A stretch of 64,000 nt of DNA, from positions 1,973,995 through 2,037,994 of the forward strand of contig NZ_CP030040.1 in the NCBI RefSeq assembly GCF_003260995.1. The letters are read 5' to 3'. The position numbers and the translations under genes are program-made. This DNA is from Acetobacterium sp. KB-1. Its GTDB lineage: Bacteria; Bacillota; Clostridia; Eubacteriales; Eubacteriaceae. Position 1 is the stretch's first letter. The number at the start of each line of letters is the position of its first letter. The notes below the pieces were generated by a model. That model saw nothing but the letters and a program-made list of their open reading frames with translations, had not been told where the DNA came from and ran no database searches. Positions 28,797-38,269 of this stretch are shown here, one piece after another.

Positions 28797-29103
28797 TTTC
28801 CTGGCTTTCCAAAATCACTATGGTTTCATCTGGATAATACAAACCAAGATATTTACGCGCAAAATTTTCCACATAATTCTTGCTGCCCATTTGTTTAACC
28901 TGTTCATCTAATTGATTGCTTCTAATTTTTTCGTTTTCAATTTCTTGAGCAATGTTAATCTTCTGCTGATCCAGTTCGTAGATTTTTATGGCATTGGCCA
29001 GATAGATGTAGGCGGTAAATACGATCGCCACAATGATTGCCAAGGCAATAATCATTCGACGTCTGATCAAACTTTTCGTTTTTTCATTCATTTTTTTCTT
29101 CAT
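28759..29103 (-). CDS. divIC: Septum formation protein, DivIC/FtsB family
   Basis: Bitopic divisome protein of 114 residues: short basic cytoplasmic N-terminus, membrane segment at about 17-36 (MIIALAIIVAIVFTAYIYLA), a coiled coil (about 40-75) and the conserved ENFARKYLGLYYPDE that closes the family. It works with FtsL in division. It follows rqcP closely, as in Bacillus except that yabP and yabQ are missing. Confidence 0.92.
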   Translation of the reverse strand: MKKKMNEKTKSLIRRRMIIALAIIVAIVFTAYIYLANAIKIYELDQQKINIAQEIENEKIRSNQLDEQVKQMGSKNYVENFARKYLGLYYPDETIVILESQENAAESDGKTVEQ

Positions 29104-29118
29104 TTCCGGTGGAGCAAT

Positions 29119-29358
29119 TTATAATTCCCGATACATCTCTCCTGCTTTATCTTTAGGAGCATGTTCCAGGCATTCAAGAACCTCCACCTTTTGTTCTCCA
29201 TCACCATAACGGATGGTAATAATGTCCCCAGGCTTCACCTGATCCCCGGCTTTAGCGAGCTTGTCATTAATGGAAATACGACCCCCATCACAGGCGTCTT
29301 TTCCCACTGTTCGACGTTTGATAATTCTGGCATTTTTTAAAAATTTATCAATTCTCAT
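29119..29358 (-). CDS. rqcP: S4-domain ribosome quality control protein RqcP (YabO)
   Basis: 79-residue S4 RNA-binding protein. In Bacillus, RqcP stabilises the peptidyl-tRNA on stalled 60S-like complexes for RqcH alanine tailing. The S4 motif is MRIDKFLKNARIIKRRTVGKDACDGGR split over residues 1-27, then GDIITIRYG. Adjacent to hup and divIC, the usual Clostridia order. Confidence 0.93.
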   Translation of the reverse strand: MRIDKFLKNARIIKRRTVGKDACDGGRISINDKLAKAGDQVKPGDIITIRYGDGEQKVEVLECLEHAPKDKAGEMYREL

Positions 29359-29410
29359 AGTTTCCTCATTAATTTTAAATCAAAAAGCTTAAAACAAAAC
29401 CCTAAATAAA

Positions 29411-29440
29411 ACAAAAAGCCAGAGCATTGCCCCGGCTTCT
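29411..29440 (-). terminator. Terminator of hup
   Basis: GCCGGGGC/GCTCTGGC stem (8 pairs, two wobbles) with an AATG loop followed by TTTTTG on the minus strand, 15 nt after the hup stop. Confidence 0.85.
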
Positions 29441-29453
29441 GTTGTAACTTTTC

Positions 29454-29729
29454 TTACTTATTTACTTCATCCTTAAAGCCTTTGCCTGCTTTAAAGCCAG
29501 GGGCTTTAGAGGCCGCTATTTCGATGGGCTCTTTTGTTCGTGGGTTAAGACCTGTACGTGCTGCACGTTCTCTAACCTCAAAGGTTCCAAAACCTACCAA
29601 TGATACCTTGTCTCCATTTTTCAAGGCATCTACCACAGTGTCTAAAAAAGCACCTAATGCTTTTTCTGAATCTTTTTTTGATAAATCCGATTTTTCTGCC
29701 ATTTGGGCAATTAATTCTGATTTGTTCAT
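29454..29729 (-). CDS. hup: HU family DNA-binding protein
   Basis: Histone-like nucleoid protein of 91 residues. Typical HU sequence with MNKSELIAQMAEKSDLSKKD, VSLVGFGTFEVRERAARTG and NPRTKEPIEIAASKAPGFK. ATG 29729 is chosen since GGAGG precedes it; an in-frame ATG 29741 would overlap that site. It ends with a terminator before rqcP. Confidence 0.97.
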   Translation of the reverse strand: MNKSELIAQMAEKSDLSKKDSEKALGAFLDTVVDALKNGDKVSLVGFGTFEVRERAARTGLNPRTKEPIEIAASKAPGFKAGKGFKDEVNK

Positions 29730-29848
29730 TTTTTCCTCCATCTGATAGTTTCCAGTATTCTATTTTAATATTATACGCGTGTTCGCCTGCAAATTACAAG
29801 TTTTTTTTGCTTTTTTCCGTTTTTTCCGCTGTTAAAGCCCTTTCGACC

Positions 29849-29950
29849 GGTTCCAGGCCTCATCTAACTGCTCAAAAGTATAGGTTCCAGGCCTCATCTA
29901 ACTGCTCAAAAGTATAGGTTCCAGGCCTCATCTAACTGCTCAAAAGTATA
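29849..29950. repeat. Three perfect 34-bp tandem copies at the 3' end of mazG
   Basis: A 34-bp unit is repeated exactly three times: 29849-29882, 29883-29916, 29917-29950, with no sequence difference. Read on the minus strand the unit encodes the mazG tail YTFEQLDEAWN. Since 34 is not a multiple of three, the second unit is read out of frame and gives an early stop. After the last copy the sequence would code NRSKGL and a stop, the probable ancestral end. Confidence 0.97.
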
Positions 29951-31366
29951 GTTACTTAAGGATTTTTTCTCTTGACTGGCAACTTTCTCCATTTTTTCAA
30001 ACCGATCGATGAATTTTTCTGTCGCCTTCCTTAACACCATTTCCGGCTGAAGGTTGAGTAGTCGGGACACATTGACCACTGAAAAAAGCAGGTCGCCCAA
30101 CTCTTCTGCAATCTTTTGGGCATCATTTTCTTCAAGTGCCGCTCTTAATTCCAGGCTTTCCTCGTCGATTTTTTCAAGGGCCGCAACGGGTTCCTTCCAG
30201 TCAAAGCCAACTTTAGCAGCCTTTTTCTGAACCTTATAAGCTTCCATCAACGCCGGCAGTGCTTTGGGTATTTTTTTCATTTCCGCTGCCAGTCCAAGGC
30301 TTTCACCCGTCTCACCCTTTTCTTGCCGTTTGATCGCGTCCCAGTTGGTTTCAATCTGATCCGGATTAAAGCTGCTGGCCTTATCACTAAAAACATGGGG
30401 ATGACGGCGGATCATTTTTTGATTGATCCCGCTAATCACCTGGTTGATATTAAAGCGGCCAGCCTCACTGGCTATTTCAGCGTGAAAGATAATCTGAAAT
30501 AAGACATCCCCCAATTCTTCAGCCAGGTTATCCCAATCCTGATTATCGATGGCTTCTAAAACCTCATAACTCTCTTCCAGCAGATAACTTCTCAGGCTTT
30601 CATGGGTCTGACTCTGATCCCAGGAACAGCCACCTTCGCCCTTTAGCGTCTTCATCATCTCAATGGTGCCCAAAAACCCCTGATAAGCTTTGTTTTCGGC
30701 GGGAATATACAGACTGGTCAGGTGATTGATGGCAGCTACCCGATCCAGCTCATAGAGACAGATATCGATTATTTTTTCCTGGCCGGGAATCCCGGCATTG
30801 ATCAGCAGGACTACCCTTTTTTCGGGATCATAAATCTCCATTAATTGCAGCTTAAGCTCTGAAGCCATGTGCTGGTTATAGACCTGAGTCACCAAGGTCC
30901 CAATCCGGGGATCTGGCGGATTCTTGACGCAATCAAAGGCGTCGATAAGTTTTAGCCCCTCAATGGGATCCTTTTCCAGACTGTTCAGGGCCACATCAAC
31001 AAAGCTGACACCGGGATAAATCCGATAGTCGATGCCTTCTTCTTTGGCCGCAACGATTAGTTTTTCAACCGTTTTTTCGCCAAAAAGTGGGTTTCCAGGA
31101 ACGGCATAAACCAACCTTTCGGTTTTTTTTGCCGTATCGATCAGCGTCTTTACAATTTTATCATAAACCCCTAAAAAGGAGCCTTCCTGCTCATAATAGC
31201 AGTCAAAACTCTGATAACTGATGGCTTCTTTGTCAATAAAATCCATTACTGGATGAATCGCCGTGCGAAAAAAATTGGGACTGGCGTCTTTTAATAATTG
31301 TAGTGTTTCTAATGTAATCTGGCCCGGACTGCCCGGGCCCAAACCAACAATATCTATTTGGTGCAT
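29906..31366 (-). CDS. mazG: MazG pyrophosphohydrolase fused to tetrapyrrole methylase-like domain (YabN type)
   Basis: 486 residues. N-terminal SAM-dependent methylase-like domain (VGLGPGSPGQIT; YAVPGNPLFGEKTVE; PGVSFVDVAL) to about 225, then two MazG NTP pyrophosphohydrolase halves: LLEESYEVLEAID with EELGDVLFQIIFHA, and a second EELGDLLFSVVNVSRL near 430. It probably cleans non-canonical NTPs; the methylase part has no proven role. The C-terminus is altered by the tandem 34-bp repeat, ending DEAWNLYF rather than DEAWNRSKGL. Same position as yabN in Bacillus. Confidence 0.95.
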   Translation of the reverse strand: MHQIDIVGLGPGSPGQITLETLQLLKDASPNFFRTAIHPVMDFIDKEAISYQSFDCYYEQEGSFLGVYDKIVKTLIDTAKKTERLVYAVPGNPLFGEKTVEKLIVAAKEEGIDYRIYPGVSFVDVALNSLEKDPIEGLKLIDAFDCVKNPPDPRIGTLVTQVYNQHMASELKLQLMEIYDPEKRVVLLINAGIPGQEKIIDICLYELDRVAAINHLTSLYIPAENKAYQGFLGTIEMMKTLKGEGGCSWDQSQTHESLRSYLLEESYEVLEAIDNQDWDNLAEELGDVLFQIIFHAEIASEAGRFNINQVISGINQKMIRRHPHVFSDKASSFNPDQIETNWDAIKRQEKGETGESLGLAAEMKKIPKALPALMEAYKVQKKAAKVGFDWKEPVAALEKIDEESLELRAALEENDAQKIAEELGDLLFSVVNVSRLLNLQPEMVLRKATEKFIDRFEKMEKVASQEKKSLSNYTFEQLDEAWNLYF

Positions 31367-31390
31367 GCTTTTATTTCCTTTCTGAATCGA

Positions 31391-33025
31391 TTACGGGTGC
31401 CTGATCCGATGTTTTTTGCGGCCCGGAACCAGTCGCTCTAGCCGGCGAAAAAAACGTAATAAGGTTCGGCTTCCCGGCAGTACTTTTATTTCATCTTCCG
31501 TTATCCCCTTGATTAAGATCAGCACAAAAGAGTAAACGAAGATACCGATGAATACTGCAATCATAAGGCCCATAAATCCCCCCAACAAAGAAGCGATCCC
31601 CTTGTAGGTAAAGAATACCGCAATCCCCATCACGATAGCCGCCACCAGCGGTTTCAGGGCCGTGTGGATAAAATCAACCTTAATGTGGGTGTAACGCTTA
31701 ACCGACGCGTAATTGGCCGCAGTCAGATAAATAAAGGTAATCACACTACTAATGACAATCCCCTGAATATTGAAAAGAGGAATCGACAGAAATATCCAAC
31801 CGGTGATAAAGCGGATAATAATCGCTACACCCAGATTAATAAGCGGGATGCGAAACCGGTCGATTGATTGGAGGATACTCTGAAAGGTGTTGGATAGCAT
31901 CATAAAAATCGTCGCATAGGCAAAGGTGCATAAAATAAATCCGCCATAAGGCGATCCTGGAAAGAGCAGATCAAAGATGCCATAGGATAACACCGACAAG
32001 CCAATACAGGAAGGAAACGCCACCAGCAAAATAACCCGTATTGCCAGTAAGATCTTTTGATTCATGGCTTTCCGGTCATGCATCGCAAAGGACTCGGAAA
32101 TCGCCGGGATCATCGCCACCGCCAGATTACCACTGATGAGCAAAGGCAGATTAATGAGTTGCTCGGCATTGGTAAAGTCGCCAAACATCATCGTGGCGGT
32201 TATTTCATCAATACCAGCCACTCCCAGCCGCGACACGTAAATAAACGAGTCTACAGTGGAAAACATCGCTACTAAAGCCGATGTCAAGGTAACCGGAATT
32301 GAGATAATGACCAGTCGTTTCAGCAGTGCCCGGTTGGAACGCTGCCGTTTTCGGGTTCTCGTTTTTAGCAGCCGTTTATTTTGGGTCACGAAGCTACGGT
32401 AGAGATAGGCCAGTAAAATAGCCGCCACCAGACCGCCGATCGTGGCACCAAAAACCGCCCCACCAACCCCCAGACCAATACCAAACTGACCGACAAAAAC
32501 CCAACATAGAAAAACGCCCAGAAAAACCCGGACAAACTGTTCCAGAATCTGTGAAACCGCTGTCGGGGTCATGATCTGAAAACCCTGAAAAAAGCCCCGA
32601 AAGGCTGCTACAAAGGAAATAAACAAGGGTGCCAGAGCAATGGCCACCAGCGCCGGATAGCTTTCTGCCGTCCAGCTGGCTGTTTCAATAATCCATTCGG
32701 CGCCAAAAAATAAAAACAGACTGGACAAGGTTCCCAATATCCCCAAGATTAAAATTGATAGTTTGAAGACCCGATGGGCAGTTGCATATTCATTTTTAGC
32801 GATACTCTCGGACACCATTTTTGAGATCGCCACCGGAAAGCCGACCGTGGAAACCATCAGCAATAAATTGTAGATGCTGGTGACATTCCCATAGATCCCA
32901 TTCCCATAACTGCCCACCATCTGGTATAGGGGAATCTTAAAAAAGAGGCCCAACAACCGCGATAAAATCCCGGCTGCGACCAGAATACTGGCACCTTTTA
33001 AGTAATTTGATGATCGCTTTGTCAT
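31391..33025 (-). CDS. Polysaccharide flippase, SpoVB/YabM-like (MOP superfamily)
   Basis: Oligosaccharidyl-lipid flippase family, 544 residues with 13-14 predicted membrane segments. Begins with KGASILVAAGILSRLLGLFFK, the conserved N-terminal motif of SpoVB/MurJ-like flippases; a Lys/Arg-rich loop separates the halves at about 220 and a basic tail ends it. By position between mfd and mazG it corresponds to Bacillus yabM. A lipid-linked cell-wall precursor is the likely cargo. Its own sigma-A promoter is at 33086-33114. Confidence 0.88.
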   Translation of the reverse strand: MTKRSSNYLKGASILVAAGILSRLLGLFFKIPLYQMVGSYGNGIYGNVTSIYNLLLMVSTVGFPVAISKMVSESIAKNEYATAHRVFKLSILILGILGTLSSLFLFFGAEWIIETASWTAESYPALVAIALAPLFISFVAAFRGFFQGFQIMTPTAVSQILEQFVRVFLGVFLCWVFVGQFGIGLGVGGAVFGATIGGLVAAILLAYLYRSFVTQNKRLLKTRTRKRQRSNRALLKRLVIISIPVTLTSALVAMFSTVDSFIYVSRLGVAGIDEITATMMFGDFTNAEQLINLPLLISGNLAVAMIPAISESFAMHDRKAMNQKILLAIRVILLVAFPSCIGLSVLSYGIFDLLFPGSPYGGFILCTFAYATIFMMLSNTFQSILQSIDRFRIPLINLGVAIIIRFITGWIFLSIPLFNIQGIVISSVITFIYLTAANYASVKRYTHIKVDFIHTALKPLVAAIVMGIAVFFTYKGIASLLGGFMGLMIAVFIGIFVYSFVLILIKGITEDEIKVLPGSRTLLRFFRRLERLVPGRKKHRIRHP

Positions 33026-33085
33026 AGATAAACCTCTTTTGTATGTTGTTGCAAATGACTAATGCTTCTTTGCAGATTGTTTTTT

Positions 33086-33114
33086 ATTATATCTCATCAA
33101 TTATCCATATACAA
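33086..33114 (-). promoter_or_regulatory. Promoter of the flippase-mazG unit
   Basis: TTGTAT (33109-33114), 17-nt spacer and TATAAT (33086-33091) on the minus strand, directly after the prsA terminator. Confidence 0.8.
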
Positions 33115-33116
33115 CC

Positions 33117-33143
33117 AAAAAGCACTGAAACTCAGTGCTTTTT
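33117..33143 (-). terminator. Terminator of the prsA-like gene
   Basis: AAAAGCACTGA/TCAGTGCTTTT perfect stem with a 3-nt loop and T run on the minus strand, 36 nt after the stop codon. Confidence 0.92.
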
Positions 33144-33179
33144 GTCTTATCTTTAAATTGTATTTAGATTAACTTGCCG

Positions 33180-34667
33180 TTAGATTTTATTTTGGTAAAC
33201 TTTAACGTTCAATTCGGTTTTCAGCTCTTCCAGATAAGCGGCTGCCGGAGTAATGATGTCGTTAATTTTAATTTTTTGTTTATTTACCAGTTTTACTTTA
33301 AGCTTGTCAAACTCTTCGGTAACTTTTTCACTTTTTAACGTTGTCGTAATTTCTTCTTTTTTATCGTCTAGACTTGGTGTTTCACCGGCTTTTTTATCAT
33401 AAAGATAGATCACGTGGTAACCATAGTCGGTTTTGACCGGTTCGCTGACGGTGTTCACATCCATCCCAAAAGCGGCATCTGAAAATTCAGTTACCATCGT
33501 GGATTTGGTGAAAGCACCGAGGTCGGCTGCTTCTTTAATACCATCGGTATCCTGATATTTTGTCATAATTGCATCAAATTCTTCCACTGTTTTGGCATTT
33601 TTGGCTTCGGCATAAACCTGATCGGCCAAGGCCTGCTCCGTCGCTAAAATATGTTTGGCTGAAACGGTGCTGGTATCATAGGACGCTTTATTTTCATCGT
33701 AATATTTTTTGATCTCGCCATCAGTAACCTTAACCGCTGTTTCTAAATCGCTCTGAACCGCTTTGGAAATCGCCGATGCGGTGGCATCCTGTTTCATAAA
33801 CGCTTTAAACTGGGCAATGGTTAAGAACTTGGTGTCTAAAAACTGTTGCAAAGCCTCGTCTCCTGGTAACAGATAATTGACAAATGCTTCCTGGGTAGTA
33901 ACATAACTGTCGATGTTTGTCTGATCGGCTGTCAATTTCTTTTCTTCTGCATACTGAGCCAGGGCTTTTTGTTCTGCAATGGTATTAAAGATGGTTTCAT
34001 TGGTCGTTTTCATGGTTTTATCATCGGTAGCCAATGCCTTTTGGGTCTGGTAATAGGTCAATAACTCCTCATTGGCCAGACGATAATTATAAACATCTTT
34101 TTTTACCTCATCTCCACCAACGGTTCCTACAACCGTATCTAATTCTTTGCCGGGATCAGCTTTTAAGGTATTATTATAGTTCGTTTCCATGGTGTTGGCA
34201 TAGCTGTAATTCAGCAGAAATTTATTTAAAAATGCCTCAAATGATGCCGAATCAGTATTATATGTTTCTAAAATTGATGCGTATTTTTCTTCGCCCAAGG
34301 TTGTTTTTAATGATTCCAACATGCTGGTGGCATTGTCTGAAATACCGGTTTCATCGACCGTAACCCCATCTTTTTTCGCTTTGGCGGTGAGGGTTTCAAC
34401 CCGAACCAGATCATCCAGAATGTCCTTTTTCAGCTCGGTGAGCTCCGTTTCGGTGGGAAAGGTCATGCCGCTGGCATCAAAATACATTTTATAATAGGCC
34501 ATGTAATTATTAAAATTTTCTTTTAACAAAGGGGTTCCATCAATGACTGCGATTTCCACCTTCTTATCCTGTTCCGGATTTACCTTAACCAAACTGCAAC
34601 CTCCGGCGAAAAGACTGACACAAATCACACCTGTCAGCATCAGTGCCATCATACGAGATTTCTTCAT
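33180..34667 (-). CDS. PrsA-like peptidyl-prolyl isomerase lipoprotein
   Basis: Extracytoplasmic foldase, 495 residues. A type II signal peptide ends in LFAGGC with the lipidated Cys at residue 24. Then a SurA-N-like chaperone region, long helical segments, and a parvulin PPIC domain at about 335-440 (VSAKHILA, LGAFTKSTMV, VKTDYGYHVIYL). The open frame continues to 34733, but ATG 34667 (SD GAGGAG) begins a proper signal peptide. It sits between mfd and yabM, where Bacillus has spoVT. Likely helps exported proteins fold. Confidence 0.92.
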   Translation of the reverse strand: MKKSRMMALMLTGVICVSLFAGGCSLVKVNPEQDKKVEIAVIDGTPLLKENFNNYMAYYKMYFDASGMTFPTETELTELKKDILDDLVRVETLTAKAKKDGVTVDETGISDNATSMLESLKTTLGEEKYASILETYNTDSASFEAFLNKFLLNYSYANTMETNYNNTLKADPGKELDTVVGTVGGDEVKKDVYNYRLANEELLTYYQTQKALATDDKTMKTTNETIFNTIAEQKALAQYAEEKKLTADQTNIDSYVTTQEAFVNYLLPGDEALQQFLDTKFLTIAQFKAFMKQDATASAISKAVQSDLETAVKVTDGEIKKYYDENKASYDTSTVSAKHILATEQALADQVYAEAKNAKTVEEFDAIMTKYQDTDGIKEAADLGAFTKSTMVTEFSDAAFGMDVNTVSEPVKTDYGYHVIYLYDKKAGETPSLDDKKEEITTTLKSEKVTEEFDKLKVKLVNKQKIKINDIITPAAAYLEELKTELNVKVYQNKI

Positions 34668-34745
34668 TTTTATTGTTCTCCTCTTCTTTATTATTATACA
34701 AATTAAAACCTTGCCTAGTTTAACATACCACAACTGGACTTTACC

Positions 34746-37700
34746 TTAATTCTTTGGTGAAACCAACTGTGATAGAAATTCGCCTAAAGCTTTAAGATAG
34801 ACTTGATCCTGTTCATGTTTTAAAACGATCCGCCAACGAATCTGATCCTCTTTTCCAGCATTGAACTTAATATTGTAGGTGTTAAACAGCGTCTGCATCC
34901 GTTCCGGAGCGGGAATGGGAATTTCCTTTGACTTGTCAAAGGTGAATAAAACACTGTTGCCGCGTTCTCTTATTTCAGTCATGCCCAGGGATCTGCCCAA
35001 GTGCTTAATCATCGCCAGAGCCATCAGATTATAAACCCCATCGGGAATTTCTCCAAAACGATCTAACAGCTCATCCTCCAGCTCGTCGTAATCCGCCCGC
35101 GACTTCACATAGGAGAGCTTTTTGTAGATATCGTATTTGAGTTCTTCATCGGCAATATAATTTTCGGGAATATAACTGCTGACATTGAGGTTAATTAACA
35201 GCTCGCTGGCCGAGAAATCCAATTCTTTGCCCAGCCGCTCATGGATCGCCTGATCCAGAATCCGGCAATACAGTTCATAACCGATGGTGGCCAAATTGCC
35301 AGACTGAGCCGCTCCCAGAATATTTCCGGCACCCCTGATTTCCAGATCCCGCAGAGCAATTTTAAAGCCCGAACCAAAGGCTGTAAAATCTTTGATGGCT
35401 TTTAAACGCTTTTGCGAAATTTCCGAGAGCACCTTGGGCCGATGGGTCACATAAGTATAACCCTGGACATCGGATCGTCCCACCCGGCCGCGGAGCTGAT
35501 ACAATTGCGACAGACCCATATAGTCGCCATTATCGATGATCAGGGTGTTGGCATTTTTAATATCCAGTCCGGATTCAATGATGGTGGTGGTCACCAGCAC
35601 ATCATACTCCCGTTCTAAAAAATCGACCATGATGTCTTCCAGTTCCTGACCGGTCATCCGGCCATGGGCCACCACAATCCGGGCTTCGGGAACCAGCTTC
35701 TGGATTTTGCGGGCAACTTCAAAAATATCATGGATCCGGTTGTGAACAAAATAGACCTGTCCCTGTCTGGCCAGTTCCCGCAAAATGGCATCTTTGACGA
35801 TGGCTTCATTGTACTCCATCACGTAAGTCAGTACCGGCCGACGACCGGCCGGCGGCTCGTCGATAACACTCATATCCCGAACCCCGATCATTGACATATG
35901 CAGGGTTCGAGGAATCGGGGTGGCACTAAGGGTTAAGACATCGACATTTTCTTTGAGCTGTTTGATCCGTTCCTTATGCCCCACTCCAAACCGTTGTTCC
36001 TCATCCACCACCAGCAGCCCCAGATCCTTGAACTTAACATCTTTTGATAACAGCCGATGGGTGCCAATAATCAGATCCACCTGGCCGGCGGCCAGTTCTT
36101 TTAAGGTTTTATCCTGGTCGGTTTTTGACCGGAACCGACTAAGCAGACCAATGCTAACCGGGTATTTTTTAAACCGGTCCAGGGCGGTCTGATAATGCTG
36201 TTGAGCTAAAATGGTGGTCGGTACCAGAAAAGCCACCTGTTTGCCCTCCATCACCGCTTTAAAGACGGCGCGTAGAGCGACCTCGGTTTTGCCGTACCCG
36301 ACATCACCACAGAGCAGCCGATCCATCGGTCGGGTTGATTCCATATCTTCTTTGATCTCGTCCACAGCCTGAAGCTGGTCATTCGTTTCCTCATAGGGAA
36401 AAGAGTCCTCAAACTCCTGCTGCCAGCTTGAATCGAGACCAAAGGCATAGCCTTTTAAATTTTGCCGTTTAGCATAAAGGGCGATCAGTTCATCGGCCAT
36501 TTCTTCAACGGCGGCTTTGACCCGGGATTTGGATTTACTCCATTCATTGGTACCCAACTGGTTAATTTTGGGCTTTTTCTCCCCGGTTCCCACGTAAACC
36601 TGGATGGCATCCATCTGGTCCACCGGACAATAGAACTTGGCATCGTTGGCATATTCGATGACCAGCAAATCTTTAATGGTCTCATCAATTTTTAATTGTT
36701 CAATGCCCCGATAGACCCCGATACCGTGAGTATCATGGACCACAAAGTCGCCCTGGTTCAATTGGGTAAAGGAATCGATCTTTCGTCCTTTTTGGCGCCG
36801 GCGTTTTTTCCCCCGGGTGGATTCTTTAATAATTTCACTTTGATTGATGCAAATGAGCTTTTCACCAGTCAATTCAAAGCCGCCGCTGATTTCGCCGGTG
36901 ACCAGTTGAACACCTGGTTGCGCCGCATTGGTAAAGCGGTGAATATCCGCATCGGTTAAAATACTCTTGAGCTTTTCGTACCCCGCTTCATCCCGGGCCC
37001 GCACATGGATGGTGGCATCATTTTTTAGCTGTTTTTGAACAAATTCAATAAATAGAGGGATCTGGCCTAAAAACGAATCGTTTTCCTTGACCCCCAAATC
37101 CAGCGTGAGCCCTTTTTTGCCGCGCGATGAAAAAAGATGGAGTCTTATCTGGGTTTGCGCTTCCAGGGCCTTTTCAATTTTTGAAAAGGAATAGAATTTG
37201 TTTTTTTCTTCGGGAAACATGAGCCATTCATCTGCCAGGGTCTGAAAATCACTGTGTAGTTTATTGACAAAAACGGCCTGGGATTCTTTGATTCGAGGCG
37301 GTTCATCCCAAATAATCAAAGCATCTCCCAGATAATCGAGTAGCATTCCCTCAGACTTGATAAAGGAAAACAGGATCTCATCATGGCCCCCGGGATCTTC
37401 GCTAATCCGTTCGATCAACGTCTGATAACCCGGGACACTGCCATAATTTTTGACCATTTGTTTGATTGCTTTAGCCCGTTCGGCTTCATCTAAAACAATT
37501 TCCCGACCAGGCAGAATACTAACCTGCTCGATCGAATCGGTTGATAACTGGGTTTGGGGATCAAAGGTACGCAGGGATTCGATGGTATCGCCAAAGAATT
37601 CAATCCGATAGGCTTCCTCACCAGTAGTTAAAAAAACATCGATGATTCCGCCCCGGTGGGCAAATTGACCCCTGGCTTCCACCTGCGAAACGGGTTCATA

Positions 37701-38177
37701 CCCCAGATAGAAAAGGCGTTCAGTCAGAACGATGGGATCCCAACTGTCCTCCACGGCCAGGGAAAAGCCAAGGCCTTGAAATTTTTCTCTGGGCATTTGT
37801 TTCTTTAACAGGGCTTCTGCCCCCATCACTACCACAAAACGCTGATTTGATAATAGTTTTTCAAACACAACCAACCGTTGATGATTGATTTCCTGGCTGT
37901 GTACATCAGCAAAATAGTCATGAATCGGCTCGGCCGGGAAATAAAGCACTTGCTTTCCTAGAATTTTCGCCAGATTTTCGGCCGTTTTCTGGGCCTGATA
38001 ATCGGTTGCTGTGACAAAAAGCATCCGCCTTCGCTGTTGCCTTAAGATCAGTCCGGTAAGCACTTCTTTAAAGCTGTTATTGACATTGGCGAGATTGATT
38101 ATTTCTCCCGGGGCCAGGTTGTTCATTATCGTTTGGATCGATTCGGCCTTCAAAAGGTTTTGATAAAGTAATTCCAT
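34746..38177 (-). CDS. mfd: Transcription-repair coupling factor
   Basis: Removes RNA polymerase stalled at lesions and recruits UvrA. About 1143 residues with UvrB-like N-terminal domains, the RNA-polymerase-interaction CarD/TRCF domain (FVVHDTHGIGVYRGIEQL), RecG-like translocase motifs (Walker A GDVGYGKTE near 625, DEEQRFG, LSATPIPRTL) and the C-terminal TRCF domain. ATG 38177 fits family alignments; ATG 38192 and TTG 38198 are in-frame upstream options without better ribosome-binding sites. A GC-rich palindrome lies in its leader. Confidence 0.97.
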   Translation of the reverse strand: MELLYQNLLKAESIQTIMNNLAPGEIINLANVNNSFKEVLTGLILRQQRRRMLFVTATDYQAQKTAENLAKILGKQVLYFPAEPIHDYFADVHSQEINHQRLVVFEKLLSNQRFVVVMGAEALLKKQMPREKFQGLGFSLAVEDSWDPIVLTERLFYLGYEPVSQVEARGQFAHRGGIIDVFLTTGEEAYRIEFFGDTIESLRTFDPQTQLSTDSIEQVSILPGREIVLDEAERAKAIKQMVKNYGSVPGYQTLIERISEDPGGHDEILFSFIKSEGMLLDYLGDALIIWDEPPRIKESQAVFVNKLHSDFQTLADEWLMFPEEKNKFYSFSKIEKALEAQTQIRLHLFSSRGKKGLTLDLGVKENDSFLGQIPLFIEFVQKQLKNDATIHVRARDEAGYEKLKSILTDADIHRFTNAAQPGVQLVTGEISGGFELTGEKLICINQSEIIKESTRGKKRRRQKGRKIDSFTQLNQGDFVVHDTHGIGVYRGIEQLKIDETIKDLLVIEYANDAKFYCPVDQMDAIQVYVGTGEKKPKINQLGTNEWSKSKSRVKAAVEEMADELIALYAKRQNLKGYAFGLDSSWQQEFEDSFPYEETNDQLQAVDEIKEDMESTRPMDRLLCGDVGYGKTEVALRAVFKAVMEGKQVAFLVPTTILAQQHYQTALDRFKKYPVSIGLLSRFRSKTDQDKTLKELAAGQVDLIIGTHRLLSKDVKFKDLGLLVVDEEQRFGVGHKERIKQLKENVDVLTLSATPIPRTLHMSMIGVRDMSVIDEPPAGRRPVLTYVMEYNEAIVKDAILRELARQGQVYFVHNRIHDIFEVARKIQKLVPEARIVVAHGRMTGQELEDIMVDFLEREYDVLVTTTIIESGLDIKNANTLIIDNGDYMGLSQLYQLRGRVGRSDVQGYTYVTHRPKVLSEISQKRLKAIKDFTAFGSGFKIALRDLEIRGAGNILGAAQSGNLATIGYELYCRILDQAIHERLGKELDFSASELLINLNVSSYIPENYIADEELKYDIYKKLSYVKSRADYDELEDELLDRFGEIPDGVYNLMALAMIKHLGRSLGMTEIRERGNSVLFTFDKSKEIPIPAPERMQTLFNTYNIKFNAGKEDQIRWRIVLKHEQDQVYLKALGEFLSQLVSPKN

Positions 38178-38207
38178 GATTTCTTCTTTCATATTCAAAC
38201 ACGGATA

Positions 38208-38228
38208 GCCCGGGTTTAAAACCCGGGC
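38208..38228. repeat. GC-rich perfect palindrome between pth and mfd
   Basis: GCCCGGGTTT and AAACCCGGGC, separated by one A, form a strong 10-bp stem about 30 nt before the mfd start. No U tract follows on the minus strand. It is unusually GC-rich for this window. Confidence 0.8.
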
Positions 38229-38269
38229 CCCCTGTTTTCATTCTTTTTTCACGTATTAATCGCTGTCTT

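Noticed and set aside
29849-29950. Possible CRISPR array
   Set aside because: The 34-bp units are directly adjacent without spacers and encode the MazG tail.
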